From: Byssothecium circinans
Taxonomy: Eukaryota; Ascomycota; Dothideomycetes; Pleosporales; Massarinaceae
DNA: 64,000 nt
Reading direction: 5' to 3'
Assembly (NCBI GenBank): GCA_010015675.1
Contig: ML976980.1
Coordinates: 1,226,362 to 1,290,361 of the forward strand
Shown: in pieces, positions 49,015 to 60,400 of the stretch
How the letters are laid out: every line of letters starts with the position of its first letter
Position numbering within the stretch: the stretch's first letter is position 1
Program-made: the position numbers and the translations under genes
The notes under the pieces: generated by a model
What the model was told of the DNA's origin: nothing
The model's input: the letters and a program-made list of their open reading frames with translations, nothing else
Databases searched by the model: none

Positions 49015-51234
49015 AGCGGATGGAAATAGTGTTAGATAGCATTAACAACGGCTTGTACGACCTAGAGGACCATGATAGTAACGAAGAGGATTGCGATACC
49101 CCTTAAGAGGGAAATTCATTTTTATGTTGTTGTGGCATTCCTTATTCACGGCGTGGCTAGTTCGGCGTCACGGCGTGTAGTTCCAACACATTGGAAGGAC
49201 CAGTACACTTTTTATAATTGGTTTTAAGGTAGGTGATTGTAGAAGCTTGCAAAATTAAAGTCTCGTACTGATATTCTGATCTTGTCGGGATCCGAAAGTT
49301 CACTAAAGTCCTCAAACGACTTTTGATAGGAGAACTCGCCCATAAGTTTCGCCATGTCTTTATTCACAGTCATGTTTCCAGGAACTCTGACGACGTTTTC
49401 CCAAACTTCAGGACTCATACCATGCATCGGAGTCTACTTTAGATACAGACAAATTGCGACGGTGAATCCATGCTACTTTAGGATAGAGATTTTGTAAAAG
49501 AGACGTATGCATGTAGAGGGTCATGTAACTTAGGAGCTCATCGGTATCCGCAGTTTAGATTTCGAAATTGAAAATTCTTTGCAGGAGGAGCTCAGAGTGT
49601 TAAGGCCTTGGTAGATCCAGTCTCTTCATAAAACTAGTAGAAAATTCTTCGAGTTGTCGACGCGTTTGAGCTTCACATAAGTTGGACTTTGCAGTCATGA
49701 CAGTGCTGCGACAAGAGATACTGGCACGTAGGTTAAGACCTGAAAGCTTCCGAGGGGACTGTAGACAAAACATTGCGGGTGGAGAGGAATTGTGAGATCG
49801 TGAGGGGGAATTTATATTATCTATAATCGATAGTCGGAGGATTGTGCCGTGAAGTATGTCACTGTTGGAAATGACTTCGCCCAGTTCATGATACATAATT
49901 TTCAGCCCACAGTTCGGCGACTTTCTCTATCATTTCCAAAACAGGAAAATGCAGTGACGATTATCATCACTGACTTGGAGAAAGACCACTTACTGACATG
50001 GTGAGTTTGGATATATAAGATTTGGATATTCGAAAGACTGTCCAACAAAGATATATGTGGAAAGGAGCGGTGTTTGCGAGGGGGTTGAAATCGATATGAG
50101 CGGGACGAGGAAAACAACCATCTGGCAACCTATACATTGGCACAGTCTACAGAAATGCAGAAAAAGCCCAGTAGGAGACCTGAGAGCTTGAAAGCTTCTG
50201 TGCGTGTCTTGTATTGTTAGAACGACCCACTCTCATTCCGCAGGCCAGTGTCACCACTTTGGTTCTGAGAACCCAACCACATATCATGCTAGCTTAGCGA
50301 ACTGCTGGCAGATATCATTTAGAATGTAGCTTCATACCATCGTTTGCGCTCTAGCTGCACTTTGTTTCAATTGAAATAACTACATATGTGTTAACAAGTA
50401 TTGCATGTGCCTGTCACCGAAGCACTTGCGCTTGCGTGCGGATCAGCTACCCCTTGGTGTAAATTGGAAACAAGACCAAAACACAACTGGGGCAAAATAT
50501 TAGCCTTCCGCTGCACATGAGGATGTGCAGGCAAGCTATCCACACGAAGATGAATGTGCGAATGGAAGCTTGATCATGAAGATGCCCACCATCATCGCTG
50601 TCAGCGCCGGAGTTTGATGCACGCCACCGGCGGGTGTAACTCAGATTTCCTCTTCTTCAGCATGATATATTCCATCGACCCAGGCATCAACTTTACCTGA
50701 AGGCGCTTGTGGATCGTGAAGGTTTTGAGAGGGGAAATGTCAATGAGGCTGCCGCACTACGATTTGACATGACCACACTTGTTAGGGCGACATTTATTAG
50801 TTTAGTATGACGCTCACACATACTTGATGGACCGTTTTTACCAAGATGTAGACATTGCTTGTGAGCGTTGGGTATGAAACGGTGTATCAGAATGCGACAG
50901 CTACTTTCTACCACAATATGGGATTTAGATAATTCAGAAGGAGGTAGATGTAATCCAGAAATGTGTGATGCCACTCTGCGGTATGTGAAGTGGGAGGATA
51001 ACCCATATGTCAGCGTCTAAATATAGCGTCGGTAGATTAACGAAAGGGGTGAGACGACCCCCGATCCCGACGGGTCTTTCAGGTGCTCTTACAACCCGTT
51101 CACCGGCCCCCACCGACTTTCTCCGACTCTACTCAGTACTTGATCTTTTAGGCCTCCACCTGTCCATTCTATAAAGCATGCGTAAGATGGAACCTTTTCG
51201 TTGTCACAAGTCTCATCCGCCCTAGCTTTCTACA
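49015..51234. other. Gene-poor region with unrecognised short open frames
   Basis: About 2.2 kb. A 67-residue - strand frame at 49224-49427 has protein-like composition (it contains MAKLMGEFSYQKSFEDFSEL) but I do not recognise it and it lacks context. It could be another gene remnant beside the P450 fragment. The rest shows nothing I can support; the right end should include the hydrolase promoter. Confidence 0.3.
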
Positions 51235-52375
51235 ATGTTGCATGCCGCAGAACTCATGCGGTATCTACTACGACTTCTCAGAGATGCCCTCGCTCTACCG
51301 TTCAAAGCGGCCCTCTACCTTCTCCATTTGATACCCGGCTTCAAGCCAACCACAACACCCATTCAATGGCACCTTCAAAATAGAAAGTGTCGTTTCCGCC
51401 TCGACAACGACAGTTCCGACACCATCACGCTGCCAGACGGTCGGAAATTCGGCTACGCGCAATATGGCTCGCTTTCGGAAACGGCAAAGGCCGTCTTCTA
51501 CATCCACGGTCTGCCTGGATCTCGTATGGAAGGGACCTGGTTCCACGATCTAGGGCTGAAGTTGAATGCGCGGATCATATCGACCGATAGACCTGGCTAT
51601 GGTTGGAGCTCTCCGCATCCTGATCGAAAGCTTCTTGACTATCCGAAGGATTTGGATTGTCTTGCGCAGCATTTGGGGATCGAGGAATACTCAGTCGTGG
51701 TAAGTACAGAATCAAATTGCTCGATTCTCGAGCGCTCTAAACGTCTACTAAATTGCTGCACAGGGAGTATCTGGCGGTGGACCGTACGCACTTGCATGCG
51801 CATATGGATCTCCTCCCGAGAAGCTCAAAAGCGCGACTCTCGTCTGCGGACTCGGCCCGCCAGATATCGGCATGAAAGGCGCAACTCTAGCACATCGGTC
51901 TGCTTTCCCTCATGGATGGCATTACACACCTTACTGGCTCAACCGCTGGTTCTGGCGACTCGAACCAACAGGGCGCGTCGATTTGTCCGATGAGGAGCGC
52001 ATGGCGCTCATGCTGAAGCCTTCGAGATTCAAAGGCATGCCTGAGAAGGATGTTCCTATCTTCAAAGACGAAGATATTCTCCAGGTGATGCTGAGAGGGA
52101 GTCGTGAGGCTTTTGCGCAAGGATACGATCACGTGCTACAGGATGCCAGAATCATGTGCAAAGACTTTGGCTTCCGAGTTCAAGATATTCGGAAAGATCT
52201 ACCGATGAAGTTATGGTATGGGAAGCAGGATGTGTTCGTTCCGCGCTTGCACGCTGACCAGATATCCGCGCGACTGGATGGGAGAGCGGATTGCAGAGTG
52301 CTGGACGACACTCACGCGAGCATTTTCTTCAATAACAGGGAGGCGGTACTGGAAGAGATACTCAAGACGATGTAG
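51235..52375 (+). CDS. Alpha/beta-fold hydrolase
   Basis: Two exons (51235-51699 and 51764-52375; 64-bp intron) encode 358 residues. An N-terminal hydrophobic/basic helix (YLLRLLRDALALPFKAALYL) could anchor the protein in a membrane. The hydrolase fold follows: oxyanion HGLPGSRME, then RPGYGWSSP, the nucleophile elbow GVSGGGPYA (Ser about 158), an acid in KQDVFVP, and the catalytic His in DDTHASIFFN. A lid or cap region lies between the elbow and the acid. The substrate cannot be inferred; esterase, epoxide-hydrolase-like and lipase roles are all possible. The intron falls just before the nucleophile motif, and joining the exons restores VVGVSGGG in frame. Confidence 0.87.
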
Positions 52376-53482
52376 TGGCTGAGAGCAGAAGTCCTAGACG
52401 TGTGCGATAATGTTCTGGGAAGAGGCGTTCGTGGCTTGGAGGTCGGTGTTGGAAAGGAAATTTCAGCTCTGAAAGCATCTCCACTTTTGGTGGGAAACTG
52501 CGGAATAGCTAGCAATAGTTCGCCGTAGCTGACTCATCTTTATCCCGTTCCGTTCCGTCCCGAACGATACGGATCTCTCTTAGTCATCCGCTACCATTTA
52601 TTGTCATGCTCTTTATTAGGTCCTTAAATATCTAACCTCATCAACGAAACTTATCAAAAAGGGTGTGCTTTGCAGTGTCGCAGACATAGGGACCTTTCAT
52701 TTCCTTTGAGCTGTCACGTGCCTCTATCCTCTCTTGGGCTCCGCTTTTGCGCTAATGTTTCGAGCTCTGTTTGGTGCGGCTGCACGGCTGATGTGCCGTT
52801 TCATCGTCCCTCTCAGATGTCGCTTCAGTTTGCCATCAGGACTTCCTTCATCATATCATGGCAAAGATGCAGATGTAATTGTGTCTTGCTGATGTTTTGA
52901 TCCTCCAACATCGCTCGGCTTAGTCTGCTTACGGACTTTTTTCAACAGGAACCGCGCGCTTGGAGTTCGGGCGGCAAGCCACTCTAAAGTGTTCACACGA
53001 GAGGCTGGAGACTTTCGACATGCGCCACTAAAGGTCACAGGGGTCCGTCTCGATATGCGTATGATCTACGCATCGTGAAGTCTTCGCCTACCACCGACTG
53101 CCGTTACCCGAAAAGCATCAGCGACCCGCTCCCATTGCTTAAATTACCGACCAACAAAAAGGCCGGAGTTGCTTCGCCAAGCCTACATGTCTGAGGCTTG
53201 TCTACATGTGCGCGGTAACAGTGCGCTTAAAGTTCCAAAATAGAATCTCAGGCTCTCAGCGCCTGTAAACGTGTGAGCTTCACAAGTATAAGACGGAGAG
53301 TTGCTGTTGCCTCAGAGCACCAGATCACGACATATCCTTGCAACGTTCTCTCCCATTGTTCTTCAATTTGCATTACATTCAATACCGCCGGCTCGGTCTT
53401 TTATTACACGCTGAATTTAAAAACTTTCTTTTCGTTTCTTACGATATCCCGCTCTATCGATTATATCAGCAGCCCCACCATC
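52376..53482. other. Intergenic region without recognised gene
   Basis: About 1.1 kb between the hydrolase and the small cysteine-rich protein gene. No motif-bearing open frame is seen; the right end should be the promoter and leader of the secreted protein. Confidence 0.4.
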
Positions 53483-53826
53483 ATGAAGTTCACCATCATC
53501 CTCTCCCTTGCCGCCTTCGTGGTCGCGACTCCAATGCCCCAAAATGCGGGCCGTCCTGTTCCCGATGGCGCTTGCTGTGTTGCCAACACGAGCTTGAAGC
53601 AGGATGTTTGCACACTCAATGGCGCGTCAGGTCGTTGTGTGCCATCCGGATCTGCCAACTGTTAGTCTATTCAAATTGGGAATGACTCACTCCAGAAAGA
53701 TTCTAATTCGGCTTCTCAGGCGGAGCGCAGTTGACATGCGTTGCTGATGCTGAATTGACATGCGATGCAAACACTCTGGAGCGCGGACGGCCCCGTTGCA
53801 GGAAGACTGGAGAGGTTGGTGTGTGA
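53483..53826 (+). CDS. Small secreted cysteine-rich protein (8 Cys), effector or antimicrobial candidate
   Basis: Two exons (53483-53660 and 53720-53826; 59-bp intron) encode 94 residues. A signal peptide (MKFTIILSLAAFVVATP) precedes a short mature protein with eight cysteines in the order CC-C-C-C-C-C-C, starting GACCVANTSLKQDVC and ending RGRPRCRKTGEVGV. The even cysteine number suggests four disulfide bonds. The pattern does not match hydrophobins, which have two CC pairs. Secreted proteins of this size in filamentous fungi often act on plants, microbes or the cell surface, but no function is shown here. The intron splits the codon of the fifth cysteine, and the joined frame is clean, which supports a real gene. 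Confidence 0.8.
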
Positions 53827-54163
53827 GGGAATCACGTGGAAGATGGTTGACATCACTATTATGTAACTTAAAATACGGTAAACTATAACTACGTAAACTA
53901 TCTACTGTAACTTTGATGTTGGATGAAAGCCTATATCCCTAGGCGTCATTTTCTCTTTGTTCAAATAACTAGATATCTTGTTGAAAGAATATCTTTGCCT
54001 GCCAATTTAAAATATCTCCTTTAGGTTGTGTTTAATAATAAGACTCGTAAGTTTCCCTTAAATATAAGAATATTGTAAAAAAGTTTTAAAAAAAATATTG
54101 CCCTAGCGCCAGCATCCCTTGCCTTGATAATAGGAAGAGCCAAAGGAAAGCCAGCGACTATAA
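53827..54163. other. AT-rich convergent 3' region
   Basis: These 337 bases lie between two converging genes. From about 53,860 to 54,110 the sequence is very AT-rich, with many TA steps and runs of A. This could be ordinary 3' UTR sequence or a small scar of RIP-mutated repeat DNA. Confidence 0.4.
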
Positions 54164-55785
54164 TCAAAGAAAATCTGAGTGAATATATGGCTCCATATTG
54201 AACCCATCATCCTGGGGTGCATTATTGTCCAACTTCTGCCACCAAGCCTCTATATCACTAGAATCGAAATTCCCAAACGCGTTGTAATTGGTAAAACCAT
54301 TATCCGTATACCCGTAGTTACCATCGCCCATGAGAGGTGAAGGGCTGAATTCAGAGAGCGCCTCAGGCGTATTGCCTGATAACATGGGGTCATGTTTCCA
54401 GTCATCTGAAAAGAGGGAGAAGTCTCCAGTGTCGGTCATAACACTGTCGTTGGAACCGAGTTCCTGAGTGTAAGGCCCGACGTCCATAGGGCTCTGCGCT
54501 CTCTCAAGAGCGTTGTCGCAAGAGGCATCGTGGTACACGCTAGATGTGTTGTCGGGCTTAGTTTCAGATTGCGTTGCGAAATGACCTGGGCCCACAGAGG
54601 TAGGGATATTGGAAGAATCCAAAGGAAGACCAGTTGTGTTCTCACTTGTTCCCGGTTCACTAGCGCCAGCGCTAGCTGATGGTGACACGTGATTGAACTT
54701 GACATCTTCGGTGGGCTCGTCTAGCGGCATTTTCATCTTGGTTTGGGTGCCTTTGTCGAGGTCCGGTGAGGTTGGAGGTGGAATGAGAGCAGTAGGCAAG
54801 GGTGCGTTGACATCCTGCTTGCAATCACTGGCTGGAATGAACGGCTTGGTATCGACGTCCTCCATGACGATGTCATCTTTGACAACGAGGTTTTGGTTCT
54901 TCCAGTCGGTTTTCTCCACGACAGTGCCGTTTTTGATAGCGAAGTCCAGACTGTTTGGGTCTGCCACAGTCGCGTCTAGAATAGAACCGAAAGCCTTCAT
55001 CAGGTCATTGATGTGGATAGTGTTGCTCTTCTTGAAGAGCGTGCAGAGCTCGCCGTAGAGCTTGAGCCGGACTTCATCTATGTGAACATACGACTGCGTG
55101 TCTTGGCAGACTTTATGGAAGGTATTAGCTTTTGGAATATGTGGTAAAGTAGAAGGCGACGGACCTGGATTTCTGGGAGACGGGATTTCATCCACGGGAG
55201 TTGTGGGAAACAGTTTCCGATAGACCAGCTTCCATTTCCCATCTATGGACTCGAGCCGGAGGAACTCAGTTGTCTTGAAGTTGAGGTCCCTCTTGAGAAC
55301 TTCTTGGGGAACACGATGGACATCTTTGAGATGGTCCCTAAGCGTGATTAGTTTTAAGTTTTATGTAGAGGAGAGTAAACGTTTCTAATGTAGTAAGAAA
55401 TATATTCATACTTGAGCTTTGCAACTTCCTTAAAACCAGCGCCTCGACAAGACAATGTCCCATGATATTGCGTGGGGTTCTGAATGTAAAAAGGACACCC
55501 TACTCGAGGACTTTCGTCCTTCGTAGGCCCATCTTTATACCCAGTGCGAGGTTGCCCATTCACTTTGCTCGCTTTGCTACGCTTTGTCCCCTTGCGAGGC
55601 CTATCGTCGCGCTTGCGCTTCGTATTTTGTGTGCACGGCAGTGGTTCTGTCGTCGATGCACAGGTGCGCAGTCTATGAACATTTGATAATTTTGGTTGTA
55701 ATTGTGGATGGTTCGGCATCGATCGCGGCGCATCGACCGGCTCTACTGCCGCCACCCTGCTATCTACTTCGATGTCCATGTACAT
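54164..55785 (-). CDS. Putative zinc-finger regulator with acidic C-terminal region
   Basis: Two exons (55785-55412 and 55337-54164; 74-bp intron) encode 515 residues. After a basic stretch (KRKRDDRPRKGTKRSKASK) a C2H2-like unit appears at about residues 95-130: CPFYIQNPTQYHGTLSCRG, then GFKEVAKLKDHLKDVHR. This CPFY...C...H...H arrangement is common in uncharacterised fungal proteins. A conserved-looking block (DLNFKTTEFLRLESIDGKWK) follows. The rest is Ser/Pro/Asp-rich, with an acidic, aromatic C-terminus (EAWWQKLDN) like an activation domain. It is probably a nuclear DNA-binding regulator, but no target is known. The intron cuts the zinc unit between Lys and Asp and the joined frame restores it. 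Without an earlier exon, translation would begin at the ATG at 55785. Confidence 0.75.
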
Positions 55786-57161
55786 GCCTTTGACCTGAAG
55801 TACGTGCGCTTGCGCAACGTTTTTCAGAGGCGTGGATGTGGATATATTGACCAAATCAAGGTTTGGTGAAGTGATGAGTCAAGGTCGCAAGCTTACACGC
55901 GACGGTGCCTCGTTGACCAACGAGTAGCAAGCTGAACACTTCACTGTAATCAATCAGCTTACACGCATTGACCAATTATAAATGCGGAAGCTGAACAAAC
56001 CTCGAATATATGTTGCGCATATGTTATACTATGTCCAGCTTTTATGTCATGTGACTGTGGAAGAAGAAATTTTAGGGTGGCGATCAAGAGGAAAAGGAAC
56101 TTCAAGAGAAAGAGCAACAGCAGGGCTATTTATACTTTTCCAGAGCGATTAATCGCTAAGCTGTATCATTGGCCAGTGTATATTCAATAAGAAGGCTAAC
56201 CGGATATGGTTAGGAAGCGGGGTGCGCATGAGAGACAATACTGATACTCAAAGCAGACACCTCTTGTACTGTAGCACAAGCAAGGCAGAAGACTTGGCTG
56301 CATACGGAATAACCAATCATATGCTTTGGCGAGTAGATTGATGGCTCCCAACAAAAATAATTGGCCCACCATGCTGGTGTTGAATCCGATCCCTGATCAA
56401 TGTGAATTCATGATTTGCTGCTCTAAATCGCTCTCAACGGAACTGGTTCTTTCCGTGGTCGGCGGACGAACATTGCGCCGGTTGGGCATTCTTGACGTGA
56501 GTCTGAAGTCATAGATCTTTCGCGTCGACCCTCTCCTGACCCATCTCTAAAGTAGAGGAATTCACCTCTAATGGAGCAGGGAGTCATGCACAAGTCTGCA
56601 TTTTGATGCTGACCTTTGTATTCTATTTCCATTCATGCTTCAGCTCATGCGCTCCAGGTTTCGGCTCTGGCGATCAGCTCCGCCGCACGGCATAGAGCCA
56701 AGTACTTTGGATCAGTGTCAAGCGCCAGTCACTCAACCGGTTCAATCACCGAGAGAGTATGGTAGGAAATTCAACATGAGCAAGGGTAAGATTGCATCAG
56801 GCCAACTGAATGCTGGCCTTTACTTTTAACAAAAACACACAATCCAACACAATCCTCACAACTCTATACTCATCTCTAGCTACCATATTCGGAGGTTTGA
56901 GAGCCCATCGTCCTTCGAGCTCAAAGCCACAACTGTAGGTAAGGTTGAGCCTAGCACTGTTCCACTAAAATTTTCGGCAAAGACAAATGCATTCTTCTTT
57001 CTATATGCAGTTCTATATGGGGAACTCTTAATTGAGTAACTACGCCAATGACCAAAAAAGAGGAAGAAGGTGAAAACCCCCCACATCAAACGATTACATC
57101 CACCACCGCACAGCTACAACCTAATATCACACAAACTCATCGTACGACCGACAAAACACAC
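55786..57161. other. Intergenic region without recognised gene
   Basis: About 1.4 kb between two - strand genes. It should carry the zinc-finger gene promoter and the 3' end of the cell-surface protein gene. No supported coding segment. Confidence 0.4.
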
Positions 57162-58089
57162 TCAAAGGAACAAAGCCAAAGTGCCCATCATACCACTCAC
57201 GAACATCCCGGCAAACCCAAGATGAGAAGCGGCACCCTCAAAAGGCTTCGGCTTCGGCGTAGCGAAGCTCGTAGAATTTCCCGAAGGCGCAGGCACACCG
57301 GTGATCCAGTTCCCATTCGCATCCGTTGTAGACGGAGCAGGAACACCAGTAATAGACTTCCCACCCGCAGTCGGCGCAGTAACGCCGGTGATCCATCCAC
57401 TCGTACTGGAAGCCTTCTGGTGCTCGACGATGTTGAGATCGACGGTAACACATTGTCCAAAGAGAGCAGTGATATTGTGGTGGCCTAATGATTATACGTC
57501 AGTATGTGTCTTCTTGGAAACGAAATGATGCGGAAGTTGTCGTACCATCGAACCAAACAATTTGGTAATCGGGGAAAGCGGCTTGGGAGTCGCCTTTGCA
57601 CGCCCGCCACGTCCCTGCGCCGACAAAAGTGTTTTCCTCAGCACCAGCTTTGAATCTCTCAGCGTGGAGAAGCCTCAGAGAACCAGTGTCTTCCGTGGCT
57701 AACCATTGGTTAGTGAAAAGGGCGTCTTTATCGGTCGCCTTGGGATCGGCGCCGATAGCGACATCGAAGAAACCCAGGGCGATGGTGTTGCCGTGGAGAA
57801 TTGCATGCGTCTTCTTGAGGCTGCCGTTGAGCTCGTAGAGTTTGTCGCTCAGGGTTGATTTGGTGAGCGTGAAGGTGTAGGGGTTCCTTGGTTCGCCGGA
57901 ACTCCAGACGCCGAGAGGAGTGGCGGAAGTGCCTGCGGATTCGTCTTTGACTGTTACGATGGCGCCACTGAGACCGGTGGTCGTGGAGTTGACTTTGAGC
58001 TTGTAGATTGTGTTTGGGGAGGGAGCGGTCGCGGCGGCGTTGGCAACGAGGCCGGATGCGATGAGAGCGGTGGAGGTGGTGAACTTCAT
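57162..58089 (-). CDS. Secreted, probably GPI-anchored cell-surface protein with ITGVPAP repeats
   Basis: Two exons (58089-57546 and 57484-57162; 61-bp intron) encode 288 residues. A signal peptide (MKFTTSTALIASGLVANAAA) leads into a globular domain of about 160 residues with a beta-rich pattern (KLKVNSTTTGLSGAIVTVKD, GNTIALGFFDVAIG, YQIVWFDG) and a Cys pair (WRACKG, FGQCVTVDL). Three short repeats follow around GWITGV, SITGVPAPS and WITGVPAPS, rich in Thr, Ser and Pro. The C-terminus is a hydrophobic stretch (FAGMFVSGMMGTLALFL), the usual form of a GPI-attachment signal. It is likely a wall or plasma-membrane surface protein; its family is not recognised. Confidence 0.75.
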
Positions 58090-60400
58090 CTTGGATGGCT
58101 GTTGATAAGGATAATTGAATGTAGATGTGCGTGTAAAGTTGAATGAAAGCGGACTAAGTATGAAAGTTGATTGCTCTACTATGCTTTGAAGATTGAAGTT
58201 GCTGTGATTGATCCTGTCTATACTTTTGCCCTTTATACTTACACTTTGGCAATTGAAATCTCTTCGCTCCTCCACACAGTACGCGATGCTACCTAAGGTA
58301 CCTCTCCTTCACAGCTCTTTCAGCGCTGTACACCACAGCCACGCCCACTCCAGCTGTCGAGGCCTAGATCATCCATAGGTCTGCTCCTAGTCGTAAGAGG
58401 TGAAGCTGGAGTGTGCGGCGACTATGCCTTGCATGAAACACCTCGCCGAGCACGGAGATGTGCATAGAGCATAGTAAGGGCTGATGTAACATCCAATGTG
58501 GCCTGCGGAATGAGGCTCTAATATTCTCAGCTTTACTCTAGAAGCCACTTATCTTGGCGAGCTGTAGCTTCTATTGAGCCTTGTAACGGCTATCCTATAG
58601 AGAGGTCGACCCCGGTCGCCAATAAAGAAAGCCTCACAACACAATACAGGAGCCTGTGACCGATGATGGGTTATTGGCACAAATGTCTAGAATTGATCAA
58701 TCGATCGTAGACTAAAGATGTGAAGGGAGAAAAGCTTCTGTCTTTCGCAAGGAATTCGAATTTCTTCGTTGTGCTTTTACCCATCACTTGGCACTCTTCA
58801 GCCTCCAACACTGCAGCAAAACTCCCCGCGCAATGGCGGTGACGTCTGCGTCGGTAGTATCCGAACAGCATGCAGTCTTACTGTACTCTATTGCACCTAC
58901 AGCGAAGTTAAGCTTAATCTGACAGGGCTGGAAGTATAGCGCAGCTGATGAACGGCCGCATGACGCGGGGCCGCTCGTGTTACTTCCGAGACCGCTGCGG
59001 CCGCTTACATGGCCACCGAGCTGAGTGGAAATCTCGAATAAGGAACGACCCAATGATCCCAGGCTTAATGGACGAGGTTGGTGGAAGAGACGTTGAGAGA
59101 GGAGAGTAGCGATGGCGGTCAACCGTCGCAAGTCAACCGTGCTAGTGCGAATTAAGTATAGCATCCGCACCCTTCATCGCCTCTCCAGGGCTACCTCTGC
59201 CATCTTTCACGGCTCGCCGCGCTTTTTCCATGTCCATGTCCTAATTTGCAGCAATGAATATTTTGAGTGGCTACATCGCTCATCTTTTTCTCTCCACTTT
59301 TTCACATCCGCTTCAGGACCTGTCCGTTGAAGGTGACTTTTTGGGACGGAAACACAAACGACGGAATTTGGATGGATACAAACGAGGGGAGCACAATCGT
59401 CTCAGCAACAAAGCAGAGCCGCTTGAAAGCCAGAGCAATTGCTACCTGATGATGGAATTGATGCAGCATAGAATGCCTGCCACTGCCGTTGTGGAGAACG
59501 AGGTATTGTAGACGCAAAAGGAGCCATTACGTAGGGGAGCTTACGAAGAGACGAGGAAGGACTCTAAGCATTTCAGCTATTATGTAAAAGAGACGGAAGA
59601 TGACCACGAAAGGCAGATTGCAGGTAGTTGGCTAAAAACTAGGGCTAAAAACCATGGCTTGCTAACGAATCATATTTGGGTAGATAAAGTTTTGGTTGGG
59701 ACAGGTGGGACGTGCGTTAAGCAGAACGCGTTCTGCTTAACCCTTCACGTGCCCTTCTACTCGTCCACGCGACTTCTTTAGGACCACGGTATTCATCCTC
59801 ACCGCTCACAAACGCCGCATTATTATGAACGTGACACGGCACATGTTAAATATCGGTGAATATGCGAAATTATTCGTGCTAGGATGACATAGCCCACGTT
59901 GCGCGTGATTGGATCAGAGTAAAAAGGCGCATCCTTCGACAGGTTGGGGGCGTTGTCGGGAAGTGGACGGGATGCCTTGATGGGAAGTTGCTCACAACGT
60001 TAAAAATCTGGGGTTGGGGTTGAAAGTTTTTGTTGGGGTCATATTACGTCGTCTTTAGCACCTCATGGTTTGGATACTGAATGGTTTTCTGCGCCAAACG
60101 AGAGAAGACTAGTGACGAGAAGGCATTGTGGTGGCCGCTGCACACTGAGAAAGTATTTGGTATAGGGTAAAGACCATTTGGTCTCGAACAAAGAACGAAC
60201 TGCCAGCTATGAGCTTCTTTTCTCGCGATCAACTCGAGGAATTGTGCTGTAAGTCCTCCACATATATCTTCAGCGTCGCACCAACTGACCGAACCTGATG
60301 AAGATGATTTAAGAGACATACTCAGCTGGGTCGACATGCTCCACAACATCCCTTTCTTCAGCAGCAGCTAGACCCCACCGGCCCTCCCGATCAACCCCCC
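58090..60400. other. Gene-poor region containing a perfect palindrome
   Basis: About 2.3 kb without a gene I can support. A 128-residue - strand frame at 58784-59170 has no motif and biased composition. The clear structural feature is the palindrome at 59716-59741, listed separately. Confidence 0.4.
59716..59741. repeat. Perfect 26-bp palindrome
   Basis: Arms GTTAAGCAGAAC and GTTCTGCTTAAC are exact reverse complements around a central GC, so all 26 bases are self-complementary. Next to it lie ACGTGC on the left and CACGTGCC on the right, giving a weak extension of the symmetry. It could be a dimer-binding site or a small hairpin-forming element. Confidence 0.85.

Noticed and set aside
58784..59170. 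A 128-residue - strand frame in the gene-poor right part.
   Set aside because: No signal peptide, motif or splice support; Ser/Leu-rich as chance frames often are.
59640..59665. Two CTAGGGCTAAAAAC-like words that recall telomeric repeats.
   Set aside because: They are not tandem TTAGGG units and lie inside the chromosome arm.
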